Below are positions 20,393 through 32,010 of a stretch of 64,000 bases of DNA, piece by piece; position 1 is the stretch's first letter, and every line of letters begins with the position of its first letter. This DNA is from an uncultured Roseicyclus sp. (GTDB lineage: Bacteria > Pseudomonadota > Alphaproteobacteria > Rhodobacterales > Rhodobacteraceae), in NCBI GenBank assembly GCA_937139335.1, contig CAKZPN010000002.1, positions 1 to 64,000 on the forward strand, read 5' to 3'. Both the position numbers and the translations under genes were made by a program. Below the pieces are notes generated by a model. It ran no database searches and was not told the origin of the DNA. It was given only the letters and a program-made list of their open reading frames with translations.

Positions 20393-20446
20393 ACCACCGG
20401 GCAGGAGGGCCTTGCCCTCCCCCGGCCGACACGCCACATTCCGCCC

Positions 20447-22321
20447 ATGGCAAAGCACCCCACCGACAACCCGGCAGATCCGTTCAAGAAGGCTTTGGCC
20501 GACGCGACCCGCGTGCTGGCGGACGATCCCGACCTGGCCGTGACCTATACCGTCGATCCCTCCGGCCTCTCGGGCGACAGCCTGCGCCTGCCGCAGGTCA
20601 GCCGCCGCATGACCCGCGACGAGGTGATGCTGGCGCGCGGAACCGCCGACGCGCTGGCTTTGCGCCACCGCTACCACGACCTTGGCACCGCCGCGCGCTA
20701 CGCGCCGCCGGGCGCCATGGCGCGCGACCTGATGGAAGCGATGGAATCCGCCCGCTGCGAGGCCGTGGGTGCGCGCACGATGCCGGGCACGGCGGGCAAC
20801 ATCGACGCCAAGATCGGACACGAGGCGCGGCGCAAGGGCTACGGCGAGATCCGCGACCCCGCCGATGCGCCGCTGGCGACTGCGGCGGGCTACCTGATCC
20901 GCCACCTTGCCACCGGCCGCGACCTGCCGCCCGAGGCCACGAACGTGATGGAGCTCTGGCGCGGCTTCATCGAGGATCGCTGCGACACCACGCTGGAAAA
21001 CCTCGACGACGTGCTGACCGACCAGTCGGCCTTTGCCCGCTTCGCGCGGCGCATGATCGACGACCTCGGCTACGGCGACCAGCTCGGCGACGACCCGGAC
21101 GAGATGGACGACGAGGGCGAGGACGACGCGTCCGAGGAACAGGATGACCAGCCCGACAGCACCGGCGAGGATGACAGCCAGGAAGACGACGCCGAGGCCA
21201 ACCCCGAGCGCAGCCAGGACGAACAGCAGGACGAGAGCCAGGCGCAGGTTCAGGCCGACGACCAGGCCGACATGGAAGAGGCCGAAGAGCAGGAAATGCC
21301 CGAGGGCGAGGCGCCGCTGGAGCCGCCGACCCCCGCCCCGCATTCCGACGCCGACCCGACCTATGCCGTCTTCACCACCGTCCATGACGAGGAAATCGCC
21401 GCCGAGGATCTGGCCGAGGCGCAGGAGCTTGAACGGCTCCGCGCCTACCTCGACCAGCAGCTCGAACCGCTGAAGGGCGCGGTGTCGCGCCTCGCCAACA
21501 AGCTGCAACGCCGCTTGCAGGCGCAACAGAACCGCAGCTGGGAATTCGACCTCGAAGAGGGCATCCTCGACGCAGGACGTCTCGCGCGCGTGGTCGCGAA
21601 CCCGACCACGCCGCTGTCGTTCAAGGTCGAGAAGGACACCGAGTTCCGCGACACGATGGTGACGCTGCTGCTCGACAACTCCGGCTCGATGCGCGGGCGC
21701 CCGATTTCCATCGCGGCGATCTGCGCCGACGTGCTGGCGCGCACGCTGGAACGTTGCGGCGTGAAGGTGGAAATCCTCGGCTTCACCACGCGGGCGTGGA
21801 AAGGCGGCAAGGCGCGCGAGGAATGGCTGGCGCAGGGCCGCCCGCAGCAGCCGGGCCGCCTGAACGATCTGCGCCACATCATCTACAAGAGTGCCGACGC
21901 GCCTTGGCGGCGGGTGCGCGACAACCTCGGCCTGATGATGAAAGAGGGGCTATTGAAGGAAAACATCGACGGCGAGGCGCTGGAATGGGCGCATCGGCGG
22001 ATGGTGAACCGGCCCGAGTCGCGCAAGATCCTGATGGTGATCTCCGACGGCGCGCCGGTGGATGACTCGACGTTGAGCGTGAACCCGGCGAACTACCTCG
22101 AGAAACACCTGCGCGACGTGATCGCGATGGTGGAACGTCGCCGCGCGGTGGAACTGCTGGCGATCGGCATCGGCCATGACGTGACGCGCTATTACGAACG
22201 CGCGGTGACGATCACCGATGCCGAGCAACTGGCGGGCGCGATCACCGAGCAATTGGCGAGCCTCTTCGACAGCGACCCGCGCGCGCGGGCCCGCGTGATG
22301 GGAATGCGGCGCGCAAGCTGA
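20447..22321 (+). CDS. cobT: Cobaltochelatase subunit CobT (acidic linker, C-terminal VWA domain)
   Basis: Long D/E-rich linker; [55 protein letters not shown]-type region. Confidence 0.95.
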   Translation: MAKHPTDNPADPFKKALADATRVLADDPDLAVTYTVDPSGLSGDSLRLPQVSRRMTRDEVMLARGTADALALRHRYHDLGTAARYAPPGAMARDLMEAMESARCEAVGARTMPGTAGNIDAKIGHEARRKGYGEIRDPADAPLATAAGYLIRHLATGRDLPPEATNVMELWRGFIEDRCDTTLENLDDVLTDQSAFARFARRMIDDLGYGDQLGDDPDEMDDEGEDDASEEQDDQPDSTGEDDSQEDDAEANPERSQDEQQDESQAQVQADDQADMEEAEEQEMPEGEAPLEPPTPAPHSDADPTYAVFTTVHDEEIAAEDLAEAQELERLRAYLDQQLEPLKGAVSRLANKLQRRLQAQQNRSWEFDLEEGILDAGRLARVVANPTTPLSFKVEKDTEFRDTMVTLLLDNSGSMRGRPISIAAICADVLARTLERCGVKVEILGFTTRAWKGGKAREEWLAQGRPQQPGRLNDLRHIIYKSADAPWRRVRDNLGLMMKEGLLKENIDGEALEWAHRRMVNRPESRKILMVISDGAPVDDSTLSVNPANYLEKHLRDVIAMVERRRAVELLAIGIGHDVTRYYERAVTITDAEQLAGAITEQLASLFDSDPRARARVMGMRRAS

Positions 22322-22346
22322 CACAAGATCAAGGAGGGGCACCCCC

Positions 22347-24146
22347 GTGTTCCAGAGCTTCGAGGCCAAGACCCGTCCCGAGGACGGCCCGCCACGGCTG
22401 GCAGCACTCAGGGCCGAGATGGCGCGGGCGGGCCTCGACGGCTTCCTCGTGCCCCGCGCCGACCGGTTTCAGGGCGAATACGTGGCGCCCTGCGACGAGC
22501 GGCTGTCCTGGCTGACCGGCTTCACCGGCTCGGCCGGTTTCGCCGCGGTGCTGAAGAGTGTTGCGGGCCTTTTCGTTGACGGGCGCTACCGTGTGCAGGT
22601 AAAGGCACAGGCCGACATGACGGCCTTCACCCCGGTGAACTGGCCCGAAACGAAGCTCGAGGACTGGCTGATCGCGGCGCTGCCGCAGGGCGGCGTGGTG
22701 GGGCTCGACCCCTGGCTGCACACCGCGGCCGAGGTTGCGCGGCTGGAAAAGGCGCTCACGGCGCGGCAGATCACGCTTCGCCCGGTGGACAACCTCGTCG
22801 ACGCGATCTGGCAAGATCGCCCCGCGCCGCCCAGGGCCCCGGCCCGCGCCTGGCCGGTGCAATTCGCCGGATTGACGGCGGAGGAAAAGCTGGACCAGAT
22901 CGCGGGGGCGCTCGCCGAGGCGGGCGACGACGCGGCACTCCTCACCCAGCCCGACAGCCTGTGCTGGCTGTTGAACCTGCGCGGCGGCGACGTGGCGCAT
23001 ACGCCGCTGCTGCATGCGATGGCGATCCTGCGGCGCTCGGGCGCGCTGGACCTGTTCGTGGAGGCGGAAAAGCTCGACGGCCTCACCCTGCCCGCCGCCG
23101 TCACCCTGCGTGACCCCGAGACCCTGCCCGCGCTGCTGGCGGAGGAGACAGGGCGCATCCGGATCGACCCGGCCTCCGCCCCCGCCGCGGCAAAGACGAT
23201 CCTGTCGGACGGCGCGGCGGAGGTGGTCGAGGGCGCCGACCCCTGCCTGCTGCCGAAAGCCCGCAAGCACCAGGCCGAGATCGCCGCCACCACCGCTGCG
23301 CACCTGCGCGACGGTGCCGCCGTGGCGCGGTTCCTCGCCTGGTTCGACGCCGAGGCGCCGAAGGGCGGCCTCACCGAGATCGACTGCGTCCGCGCGCTGG
23401 AGGGCTTCCGCCGCGACACCGGCGCGCTGAAGGAAATCAGCTTCGACACCATCGCGGGCGCGGGCGCGAACGGCGCCATCGTGCATTACCGCGTGACCGA
23501 GCAGACCAACGCCCCCGTCACCCCCGGCGCGCTGTTCCTGATCGACAGCGGCGGACAATACGAGGACGGCACCACCGACATCACCCGCACGCTCTCGGTC
23601 GGCGACACCCCGCCAGCGGCGGCGCGCGAAGCCTTCACCCAGGTCCTGCAGGGCATGATCGCGATCCACCGCGCGCGCTTCCCCAGGGGCGTCACCGGCG
23701 CGCATCTCGACGCGCTGGCGCGCGCGCCGCTCTGGGCCGCGGGCCGCGACTTCGACCATGGCACCGGGCATGGCGTGGGCGTGTTTCTCGGCGTGCACGA
23801 GGGGCCGCAGCGGCTCAGCCGGGTCTCGACCGTGGCGCTGGAACCGGGCATGATCCTGTCGAACGAACCGGGCTACTACCGCGAGGGCGCGTTCGGCATC
23901 CGCATCGAGAACCTGGTCGTCGTGACCGAGGCCCCCGCGATCGAGGGCGGCGACGACCGCGAGATGCTGGCATTCGAGACGCTCACCTGGGCGCCCATCG
24001 ACCGAAGGCTGATCGTGCCGGAGATGCTTGCCGCGTGGGAGCGCGACTGGCTCGACGCCTACCACGCCGAGGTCCTGCGCCGCATCGGGTCGCTTGTGGA
24101 CGCGCCGACGCGAACCTGGCTGGAAGCCGCCTGCGCGGCGATCTGA
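22347..24146 (+). CDS. pepP: Xaa-Pro aminopeptidase (M24B)
   Basis: ALFLIDSGGQYEDGTTDITRTLSVG; GRDFDHGTGHGVGVFLGVHEGPQRL; LSNEPGYYREGAFGIRIENLV. Confidence 0.9.
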   Translation: MFQSFEAKTRPEDGPPRLAALRAEMARAGLDGFLVPRADRFQGEYVAPCDERLSWLTGFTGSAGFAAVLKSVAGLFVDGRYRVQVKAQADMTAFTPVNWPETKLEDWLIAALPQGGVVGLDPWLHTAAEVARLEKALTARQITLRPVDNLVDAIWQDRPAPPRAPARAWPVQFAGLTAEEKLDQIAGALAEAGDDAALLTQPDSLCWLLNLRGGDVAHTPLLHAMAILRRSGALDLFVEAEKLDGLTLPAAVTLRDPETLPALLAEETGRIRIDPASAPAAAKTILSDGAAEVVEGADPCLLPKARKHQAEIAATTAAHLRDGAAVARFLAWFDAEAPKGGLTEIDCVRALEGFRRDTGALKEISFDTIAGAGANGAIVHYRVTEQTNAPVTPGALFLIDSGGQYEDGTTDITRTLSVGDTPPAAAREAFTQVLQGMIAIHRARFPRGVTGAHLDALARAPLWAAGRDFDHGTGHGVGVFLGVHEGPQRLSRVSTVALEPGMILSNEPGYYREGAFGIRIENLVVVTEAPAIEGGDDREMLAFETLTWAPIDRRLIVPEMLAAWERDWLDAYHAEVLRRIGSLVDAPTRTWLEAACAAI

Positions 24147-24223
24147 CATTGAACCGTTACACGGTCTTGGCATCCCGGATGCGGGCCGACATAACTGCCG
24201 CGACCATCAAGGGAGGGACACCC

Positions 24224-24565
24224 ATGGCTGACCACATCAAGATCCGCAAGGCGCCGGGCAAATGGGTGGTGCGCGCGGGCGGCGCCGTGCTGGGCGAAAG
24301 CGACAATGCGCTGGAGCTGACCGAGGGCGACTATCGCCCCACCATCTACTTCCCGCGCGAGGATATCGGCATGGCCTTCCTCGAGAAGACCGACAGCTCG
24401 ACCAAATGCCCCTACAAGGGCACGGCGACCTACTACACCGTGTCGAGCGCCGCGGGCGACATCCCCGACGCCGCCTGGAGCTACGAGGAGCCGCTGGACG
24501 GCGTGGAAGAGATCAAGGACCACATCGCCTTCTACACCGACCGGGTGACGGTCGAGCAGCTTTAA
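24224..24565 (+). CDS. DUF427 family protein
   Basis: VVRAGGAVLGESDNALELTEGDYRPTIYFPREDI...TKCPYKGTATYYTV...AWSYEEPL...IKDHIAFYTDRV. Confidence 0.9.
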   Translation: MADHIKIRKAPGKWVVRAGGAVLGESDNALELTEGDYRPTIYFPREDIGMAFLEKTDSSTKCPYKGTATYYTVSSAAGDIPDAAWSYEEPLDGVEEIKDHIAFYTDRVTVEQL

Positions 24566-26250
24566 CTGTGCTCCTCGGCCGCGGTTGCGGCCAGCGCACG
24601 GTTGTAGGCCTTCAGCGCATCGACATGGAACAGCGCCCCCTCCAGCGCCGGGGGGCCGTCGCCGGGGGCAAGCTGCACCACCGGGACATAGTCGAGGCCT
24701 GTCCGCTCGAAGATCGGCAGCGCACGTTCCAGCGTGGCGTTGGTGTCGGTGTAGATGCCCTGGTCGATCAGCGTCAGCAGCCTGTCCTCGGGCGCGGCAT
24801 TCTCGTGATCCATCGGGCGCATCACCTTGCCGACGCGGAACATCGCCAGCAGGTAGGTCTGCGGCCCGGCGGCGAGGTGTATGTTGCGCCGCTCGAGCTG
24901 GGTCAGGAAGAAAGAGCGATGGACCAGGCGCGAGGATAGCGCCGTCGACATCGACACCGCGACCATGACGGCGAGCCCGGTCTGCCAGTCGCCGGTCAGT
25001 TCGAACACGATCAGCGTGGTCGAGATCGGCGCGCCCAGCACCGCCGCCGCGACCGCGCCCATACCCGCCAGCGCATAGAGCGCGCCCTCGCCCGACTGGT
25101 TCGGGAACAGCGCGGTGGCGAGGATGCCGAAGGCGAGCCCGGTCAGCGCCCCGATCATCAGCGAGGGCGAGAAGACACCGCCGCCCATCCGGCCGCCGAT
25201 GGTGATGGCGGCGGCGGCGACCTTGAGGATCGCGAAGATGATCGCCTCGTGCAGCAGCAACTGCCCGGTCAGCGCGGCCGAGGTCGTCTCGTAGCCGACG
25301 CCGATGATGTGCGGAAAGAAGATGGCGATCGCGCCCAGCATCGCGCCGGCCACCGCGGGCCTCACCCAGCGCGGCAGGCCCGTCAGGCGCTGCGCAAGGT
25401 TGCCCATGTCCTCGGCCCAGAAGGTCGCGCGCATGAAGACGGTGGCGACGAGCCCGCAGATCAGCCCGAGGATCAGGAAGGCGGGCAGCTCGACATAGAA
25501 TTGCAGCGTGCCGCCGTCCAGCAGGCTGAACTCCGTCACGTCGCCGAATTCGAGCCGGTTGATGACCGTGCCCGCCGCGCTGGCGATGACGATGGGGGCG
25601 AAGGCATGGACCGCGAAATGCCGCAGTACCACCTCGAGCGCGAAGAGCGCGCCCGCGATCGGGGCGTTGAAGCTGGCCGAGACGGCGGCGGCGACGGCGC
25701 AGCCCAAGAGGTCGCGCCCGGTGATCCCGTCGGCCTTGATCCAGTCGCTGACCCGGCTGGAGATCACGGCGGCCAGGTGCACCACCGGCCCCTCGCGCCC
25801 CGACGACCCGCCCGATCCGAGCGTGATCATCGAGGCCAGCGCCGAGGCGAGGCCGGCGCGGTATTCCACCCTTCCATCGGCCAGCGCCGCGCCCTCGATC
25901 ACGTCGGCGACCGACCGGACGCGGCCATCGGGCGTGAACCAGTGCAGGATCAACCCCACCACAAGGCCGCCGCAGATCGGGATCAGCAGGATCAGGTACC
26001 AAGGCAGACCCTCGGCGAAGGAATGCATCAGACGCACATCCTCGACGCCGTAGAGCGTTTCCTGCAACCAGCTGATGCCCTTGCGGAAGAACAGCGCGGC
26101 GAAACCCGCGCCGATGCCGATGAGCAGCGCGATGACCCAGAACTGCACCTGCGTCGGGCCCTTCTGGCGCAGGATCTGCCAGCCGCTGCGGGCCTTCTCG
26201 GCCGCAACGACATACAGATCCTTCACGACGCCGCGCCCGGTTTCGGCCAC
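24562..26250 (-). CDS. ClC-family chloride channel/antiporter with C-terminal CBS-like region
   Basis: GSGGSSGREGPVVHLAAVISS and GRMGGGVFSPSLMIGA ClC selectivity-filter motifs; C-terminal DRLLTLIDQGIYTDTNATLERALPIFERTGLDYVPVV. Confidence 0.93.
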   Translation of the reverse strand: MAETGRGVVKDLYVVAAEKARSGWQILRQKGPTQVQFWVIALLIGIGAGFAALFFRKGISWLQETLYGVEDVRLMHSFAEGLPWYLILLIPICGGLVVGLILHWFTPDGRVRSVADVIEGAALADGRVEYRAGLASALASMITLGSGGSSGREGPVVHLAAVISSRVSDWIKADGITGRDLLGCAVAAAVSASFNAPIAGALFALEVVLRHFAVHAFAPIVIASAAGTVINRLEFGDVTEFSLLDGGTLQFYVELPAFLILGLICGLVATVFMRATFWAEDMGNLAQRLTGLPRWVRPAVAGAMLGAIAIFFPHIIGVGYETTSAALTGQLLLHEAIIFAILKVAAAAITIGGRMGGGVFSPSLMIGALTGLAFGILATALFPNQSGEGALYALAGMGAVAAAVLGAPISTTLIVFELTGDWQTGLAVMVAVSMSTALSSRLVHRSFFLTQLERRNIHLAAGPQTYLLAMFRVGKVMRPMDHENAAPEDRLLTLIDQGIYTDTNATLERALPIFERTGLDYVPVVQLAPGDGPPALEGALFHVDALKAYNRALAATAAEEHS

Positions 26251-26414
26251 GTCCTGCCCTTTCGCACAGCCCCCCGTTCCCGTTTCGCGCCTTCACATGC
26301 AGGGCCCGTCGCGGTGGAACACCTCTAGATCACGCTCAGGACCAAGAAAACCCCGCAGCGGTCACGATACGCGGGCCTTTCCCGTGCAAGTTGAAGGCTT
26401 TCGTGATGGGCCGC

Positions 26415-28073
26415 TCAGGCCCGTCCGGCGCCGAGCAGCGCCCGCGCCGCCTCGCGCGCGGCGTCGGTCACGGTGTCGCCCGCCAGCATCCGCGCGACCT
26501 CGTCCACCCGCTGCGCGGCGTCGAGCGGCATGACCTGGCTCAGCGTCAGCCCGTTCTCGACCTGTTTCGCCACCCGCCAGTGATGCGCGCCGAGCGCGGC
26601 CACCTGCGGCGAGTGGGTCACGACCAGCACCTGACCGCCCTCGGCCAGTGCGGCCAGACGGCGGCCTACAGCGTCCGCCGTCGCGCCTCCAACTCCCCGG
26701 TCGATCTCGTCGAAGATCATGGTGAGGCCGCTGTCATCGGCGGTCAGGCAGACCTTCAGGGCCAACAGAAAGCGCGACAGCTCGCCGCCCGAGGCGATCT
26801 TGTTCAGCGGACCGGCGGGGGCGCCGGGGTTGGTCGCAACGGTGAAAGTGACGGCGTCCGCGCCCTCGGGCCCCGGCGCGGCGGCGTCGATCCCGGTGGT
26901 GAAGACCGCGCGTTCCATCTTCAGCGGCGCAAGCTCCGCCCCCATCGCGGCGTCGAGGCGGGTTGCCGCGGCGTGGCGGGCGGCACTGAGGCGACCGGCC
27001 GCCACTGTATAGGCCTCTTCCGCCGCCGCAGCCTCGGCCTTCAGCGCCGCGATCTCGCCCGCGCCGCCGTCGAGCGCGGCCAGCTTCGCACGCAACTCGT
27101 CGGCCAGGCCGGCAAGGTCATCGGGCGCGACTGAATGCTTGCGCGCGAGCGCCCGCAGCGCGAAGAGCCGCTCCTCGGTTTCTTCCAGCTCGGAAGGGTT
27201 GAAGGCCAGCGCGTCGGCAAAGCGTTCCACCCCGCCCTGCGCCTCGCCCAGTTCCACCAACGCGCGTTCCAGCGCCGACAGCGCCGCGTCGAGCCCGCCC
27301 TCGGCACGGTCGGTCACACCGTCGAGCCAGCGCCGCGCGTCGCCCATCGCGCCCTCGGCGCCGTCGGGGCCCAGCGCCGCCAGCGCGCGCGCCACGTCCG
27401 CGCGCATCCGTTCCGCGCCCTGCATCAGCCGGCGGCGGGCATCGAGCGTGTCCTCCTCGCCCGGCTGCGGGTCGAGCATGTCCAGCTCGGCCACGGCATG
27501 GCGCAGGTAGTCTTCCTCCGCGCGCATCTCGGCCAGCCGCGCCTCGGCGGTTTCAAGCGCGCGGATGGCGGCACGACGCGCGGCCCAGGCACCGCGGACC
27601 TCGGCCAGCACCGCGCCGTGGCCGCCGAACTCGTCGAGCATGGCGCGGTGCTGTTTCGGGTCCAGAAGCCCGCGGTCGTCCTGTTGCCCGTGCAGCTCCA
27701 CCAGCGTGTCCGACAGCGCCCGCAGCACGTCGCCGCTGGCGCGGCGGTCGTTCACCCAGGCCGTCTTGCGACCCTCGGGCGTGTTGATGCGACGCAGGAT
27801 CAGCTCGTCGTCGGCCGGCAGCCCGGCCTCCTCCAGCACCGCGCGGGCGGGGTGGCCGGGAGCAAGCTGGAACTCGGCCACGACCTCGCCCTGCTCGGCC
27901 CCGCTGCGCACCAGATCAGCCCGCCCGCGCCAGCCGAGCACGAAGCCCAAGGCATCGAGCAGGATCGACTTGCCCGCCCCCGTCTCGCCGGTCAGCACGT
28001 TGAGGCCCGGCTGGAAGGCAAGCTCCAGCCGGTCGATGATCAGCATGTTCCGGATGTCGAGGTGGCGCAGCAT
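26415..28073 (-). CDS. recN: DNA repair protein RecN
   Basis: MLRHLDIRNMLIIDRLELAFQPGLNVLTGETGAGKSILLDAL...LSRFLLALKVCL...MIFDEIDRGVGGATADAVGRRL. Confidence 0.95.
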   Translation of the reverse strand: MLRHLDIRNMLIIDRLELAFQPGLNVLTGETGAGKSILLDALGFVLGWRGRADLVRSGAEQGEVVAEFQLAPGHPARAVLEEAGLPADDELILRRINTPEGRKTAWVNDRRASGDVLRALSDTLVELHGQQDDRGLLDPKQHRAMLDEFGGHGAVLAEVRGAWAARRAAIRALETAEARLAEMRAEEDYLRHAVAELDMLDPQPGEEDTLDARRRLMQGAERMRADVARALAALGPDGAEGAMGDARRWLDGVTDRAEGGLDAALSALERALVELGEAQGGVERFADALAFNPSELEETEERLFALRALARKHSVAPDDLAGLADELRAKLAALDGGAGEIAALKAEAAAAEEAYTVAAGRLSAARHAAATRLDAAMGAELAPLKMERAVFTTGIDAAAPGPEGADAVTFTVATNPGAPAGPLNKIASGGELSRFLLALKVCLTADDSGLTMIFDEIDRGVGGATADAVGRRLAALAEGGQVLVVTHSPQVAALGAHHWRVAKQVENGLTLSQVMPLDAAQRVDEVARMLAGDTVTDAAREAARALLGAGRA

Positions 28074-28123
28074 GGCGGCCCGGTGTCCCTTACGGCCCGT
28101 GCCCCGTCAAGGGCGTGCGGGGA

Positions 28124-29032
28124 TCAGAGCCAATCCCCGCGAATGGTCTGACGCCAGACATCGCGCAGCCAGCCTTCGCCCTGGGCCTCCATCGACAGGT
28201 TCTGCCCGGTGAGCTGGCGGAACGCATCATCGTAGAACGGCGAGGACTGGAAGTTGTAGCCGAGGATCGCGCCCGCGGTCTGCGCCTCGTCCGTCAGGCC
28301 AAGCGCGAGATAGGCCTCGACCAGCCGCATCAGCGCCTCGGGCGTGTGCGTCGTGGTCTGGAACTGCTCGACCACCACGCGGAAGCGGTTGATCGCGGCG
28401 GTGTAATGCTGGCGGCGCAGGTAATAGCGGCCGATCTCCATCTCCTTGCCGGCGAGATGGTCGAAGGCCAGCTCGAAGCGCAAGATGGCGTCTTGCGTGT
28501 ATTCGCTGTCGGGGTAGCGCTCGATCACATCGCGCAGCGCCTGAAGCGCCTGGAACGCGAGACCCTGGTCGCGGCCGACCTGGTCGATCTGGTCGTAATA
28601 GCTGAGCGCGAGAAGATATTGCGCGTAGGCCGCGTCTTCCTCGCCGGGGTAGAAGTCGAGGTAGCGCTGCGCCGCGATCCGCGCATTCTCGTAATCGCCA
28701 TCGGCATGATAGGCGAAGGCCGCCATGATCAGGCCCCGGCTGGCCCATTCGGAATAGGGGTGCAGGCGTTCCACCTCGACGAACAGCGCGGCTGCGCGGT
28801 CCGGGCGGCCATTCTCGAGCTCGGCCTCGCCCTGCTGGTAGATCGTCGCGGCATCCTGTTCTTCGAGCGGCACCTGCGCACTGCGGCTTGCAAACCCGCC
28901 ACCGCCGCCCGCGAAGAGCCCGGTGCCCAGCAGGCCACCGCCACCGCCGCCGCAAGCCGATAGCGTCATGATCAGGACAAGCCCCGTGCCGAGGCCCAGT
29001 TTCCGGATCAAAGCGCTGCCGCTCCTGTGCAT
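28124..29032 (-). CDS. bamD: Outer membrane assembly lipoprotein BamD
   Basis: Lipobox GLVLIMTLSACGGGG; AATIYQQGEAELENGRPDRAAALFVEVERLHPYSEWASRG tetratricopeptide-like repeats. Confidence 0.9.
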   Translation of the reverse strand: MHRSGSALIRKLGLGTGLVLIMTLSACGGGGGGLLGTGLFAGGGGGFASRSAQVPLEEQDAATIYQQGEAELENGRPDRAAALFVEVERLHPYSEWASRGLIMAAFAYHADGDYENARIAAQRYLDFYPGEEDAAYAQYLLALSYYDQIDQVGRDQGLAFQALQALRDVIERYPDSEYTQDAILRFELAFDHLAGKEMEIGRYYLRRQHYTAAINRFRVVVEQFQTTTHTPEALMRLVEAYLALGLTDEAQTAGAILGYNFQSSPFYDDAFRQLTGQNLSMEAQGEGWLRDVWRQTIRGDWL

Positions 29033-29189
29033 GCTGGAAAACCCCAAGTTTATCTGGGCGGTCCGACCTGTTCCGAACCACATGGCTCTGGTCCTAGCAC
29101 ATTCTTTCTGGGGGCAAAACGCCTGAAATCGCGTTTCGCGGGGCACGGGGCGCAGGGGCGGGGCGGGCGTCACGGGCGCCCTCCCCCGC

Positions 29190-30107
29190 TCAGGCCACGT
29201 GGGCCAGGTCGGCGGACTTGACGCCGGTGCCGGGCAGACGGGCCGCCTGTTCGGCGGTGCATTCGACGAAGCGCCAGGCGCCCGGCGTCGCGAACAGGCG
29301 CCGCAGCAACTGGTTGGTCAGCATGTGACCCGCGCGGATACCGGTGTAGCGCCCCAGGATCGGCGCACCGGCCAGCGCGAGATCGCCCAGCGCGTCGAGC
29401 ATCTTGTGGCGCACGGCCTCGTCCGCGTGGCGCAGCCCGCCGGGGCTGAGCACGGTCGAGCCGTCGTAGACCACGGCGTTGTCATAGGTGCCGCCCAGCG
29501 CCAGACCCGCGGCATGCATCGCGTCGACATCGGCCTTGCGGCAGAAGGTACGACTGTCGCACAGGTGGCGCACGAAACGGCCATTGGCCAGCGAGGCCAC
29601 GCGCCGCTGCCGGCCGATCGCGGCATCGTCGAAATCGATGGTGAAATCCATCTCGAGCCCGTCGGCCGGCGACAGCGAGGCATAGGCCTCGCCCTCGGTC
29701 ACGGCGACGTCGCGCAGGATCTCGATGGCGTGGATGCGCGACGATTGCGACTGGATCCCGGCGGCGAGGAAGGCGCGCACGAAGGGCGCGGCCGAGCCGT
29801 CGAGGATCGGAAGCTCGGGGCCGTCGACCTCGACCAGCGCGTTGTGGATGCCGCAGCCGGCCAGCGCCGCCATCACGTGTTCGACGGTCGACACCTCGGT
29901 GCCGTCGTCGCCCTGCAGCTTGGTGCAGAGGCGGCTCATCGGGACGGTGTCGTAGCGGGCGGGGATCAGGGCGGCGCGCGGCAGGTCGCTGCGAGCGAAC
30001 CACAGGCCCATGTTTGCGGCCTGCGGGCGCACCACCATCCGGACGAGACGGCCGGTGTGAAGCCCCACTCCCGTGAAGCTCACAGATTGCCTGAGCGTAG
30101 CCTGCAT
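29190..30107 (-). CDS. lpxC: UDP-3-O-acyl-N-acetylglucosamine deacetylase
   Basis: MQATLRQSVSFTGVGLHTGRLV; STVEHVMAALAG; RHKMLDALGDLALAG; GHMLTNQLL. Confidence 0.95.
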   Translation of the reverse strand: MQATLRQSVSFTGVGLHTGRLVRMVVRPQAANMGLWFARSDLPRAALIPARYDTVPMSRLCTKLQGDDGTEVSTVEHVMAALAGCGIHNALVEVDGPELPILDGSAAPFVRAFLAAGIQSQSSRIHAIEILRDVAVTEGEAYASLSPADGLEMDFTIDFDDAAIGRQRRVASLANGRFVRHLCDSRTFCRKADVDAMHAAGLALGGTYDNAVVYDGSTVLSPGGLRHADEAVRHKMLDALGDLALAGAPILGRYTGIRAGHMLTNQLLRRLFATPGAWRFVECTAEQAARLPGTGVKSADLAHVA

Positions 30108-30332
30108 CAAAATCTCCGAAGTCCTGTTTCGGCCTTGCGCCGGTTGAGGACCCGGCGGCTTGTTGCGCCATCCCGTGCCCCGAAAAGGGCCGCGGAACTG
30201 CTGTGATGGTGAGATACAGGCGGGGCGGGGCCCAAACAATTCAACCTTTATGACCGCTTGCAACAATGCCGCGGCATATCGGCAAAACTTTGCCTATGCG
30301 TCGAACGACGGGCTCCAAGTACCTGATCCTGA

Positions 30333-30361
30333 ACGACAAAGGGCCGGCGCGAGGCCGGCCC
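30333..30361 (-). terminator. Intrinsic terminator after ftsZ
   Basis: GGGCCGGC-(5 nt)-GCCGGCCC stem; minus-strand 3' side reads TTTGTCGTT; sits just beyond the ftsZ stop. Confidence 0.75.
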
Positions 30362-30384
30362 TTGTGACAGTTTTGTGAAGTATT

Positions 30385-32010
30385 TCAGTTTGCCTGACGC
30401 CGCAGGATGGCCGGAATCTCGATCCGCTCCTGCTCCGGGTCGACGATGCCGTCGTCGGCGGCGGGCCGGGGCGCAGCGGCGCGCTGCGGCTGGGCGCCAC
30501 CCGACATCGGCGGCTGCCGGCGTTCCATCGGGGCTGGCGCCTCTTCGCTGTGGCCGGTCATCCGGTTGATCAGCGAACCGATCCCCAGGCGGGCGCGGTG
30601 CGTGCCCTCGTGATGCGCCTCGGGCGCGGCGGGGGCGGCGGCGCGCGGCGTTTCCTTCTGGATCGCGGCGCGCAGGCGGGCCAGCGCCTCGGGCGTGGGC
30701 TTGCCGACGGCGGCGGGTTTCGGCGCGACATATTCGGCCATCGGCTCGGCCGCGGCCTGCATGCGCGGGTCGAACCGGGGCGCGGCGGGGGCCGGGCGGT
30801 AGGCCGGCGGCGGCACCGCGTCGTCATCGGCGTAGTCGTCTTCGCCCTGGTCCATGCCAAGACCGGTGAACAGCGACGGTTCCGGCTGCGCCCCGGCGGT
30901 TTCCTCTTCCGCGTCGTATTGCGGCTCGGTCAGGACCATCGGCTCTTCGGCGACCGGCTGCGGCGGCGCGGCGGGGGCCGGCTTCGGTGCCAGGGCCGCG
31001 GCGGCGAAGCTGCGGCTCGGCGCCATCGCGGCGCGGCCTTCGCCCACGTCGATGCCGGTGGCGACGACGCTGACGCGCATCTTGCCTTCCATGTCGGGGT
31101 CGAGCGTGGAGCCGACGATGATATTCGCCTCCGGGTCGACCTCTTCGCGGATGCGGTTGGCGGCTTCGTCTAGTTCGAACAGGGTCAGGTCGTAGCCGCC
31201 GGTGACGTTGATGAGGACACCGCGGGCGCCCTTCAGGCTGATCTCGTCCAGCAGCGGGTTGGCGATGGCCTTCTCGGCGGCCTGCAGCGCGCGGCTGTCG
31301 CCCTCGGCCTCGCCGGTGCCCATCATCGCCTTGCCCATCTCGTTCATCACCGCGCGAACGTCGGCGAAATCGAGGTTGATGAGGCCCGGACGCACCATCA
31401 GGTCGGTCACGCCCTTCACGCCCTGGTAGAGCACGTCATCGGCCATCGCGAAGGCTTCGGTGAAGGTAGTCTTTTCGTTGGCGAGGCGAAACAGGTTCTG
31501 GTTCGGGATAATGATCAGGGTATCGACCACCTTCTGCAGCGCCTCGATGCCCTCATCGGCCTGCCGCATCCGCTTGGTGCCTTCGAACTGGAAGGGCTTC
31601 GTCACGACGCCCACGGTCAGCACGCCCAGCTCGCGGGCGGCCTGCGCGATGATCGGGGCAGCGCCGGTGCCGGTGCCGCCGCCCATCCCGGCGGTGATGA
31701 AGGCCATGTGCGCGCCGGCCAGATGATCGACGATGTCCTCGATGCTTTCCTCGGCGGCGGAGGCCCCGACGGCGGGCCGCGCTCCGGCGCCGAGCCCTTC
31801 GGTGACGCGCGCGCCCATCTGGATCTTGGACGAGGCGCGGGACTGCGCCAGCGCCTGCGCGTCGGTGTTGGCCACCACGAACTCGCAGCCGTCAAGCTGC
31901 TGGTCGATCATGTTGTTGACCGCGTTGCCGCCTGCCCCGCCGACACCAAACACGGTGATCCGCGGCTTCAGGTCGGGCTGGCTGTCGGGCATCATCAGGT
32001 TGAGTGTCAT
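30385..32010 (-). CDS. ftsZ: Cell division protein FtsZ
   Basis: [35 protein letters not shown]-terminal [12 protein letters not shown] peptide. Confidence 0.97.
   Translation of the reverse strand: MTLNLMMPDSQPDLKPRITVFGVGGAGGNAVNNMIDQQLDGCEFVVANTDAQALAQSRASSKIQMGARVTEGLGAGARPAVGASAAEESIEDIVDHLAGAHMAFITAGMGGGTGTGAAPIIAQAARELGVLTVGVVTKPFQFEGTKRMRQADEGIEALQKVVDTLIIIPNQNLFRLANEKTTFTEAFAMADDVLYQGVKGVTDLMVRPGLINLDFADVRAVMNEMGKAMMGTGEAEGDSRALQAAEKAIANPLLDEISLKGARGVLINVTGGYDLTLFELDEAANRIREEVDPEANIIVGSTLDPDMEGKMRVSVVATGIDVGEGRAAMAPSRSFAAAALAPKPAPAAPPQPVAEEPMVLTEPQYDAEEETAGAQPEPSLFTGLGMDQGEDDYADDDAVPPPAYRPAPAAPRFDPRMQAAAEPMAEYVAPKPAAVGKPTPEALARLRAAIQKETPRAAAPAAPEAHHEGTHRARLGIGSLINRMTGHSEEAPAPMERRQPPMSGGAQPQRAAAPRPAADDGIVDPEQERIEIPAILRRQAN

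Noticed and set aside
21090-21360. D/E/Q-rich repetitive stretch in cobT as a possible repeat or insertion
   Set aside because: An acidic linker between N- and C-terminal domains is normal for CobT.
24562-24565. 4-bp convergent overlap of DUF427 and ClC gene stops (TTAA)
   Set aside because: Common compact arrangement, no further signal.
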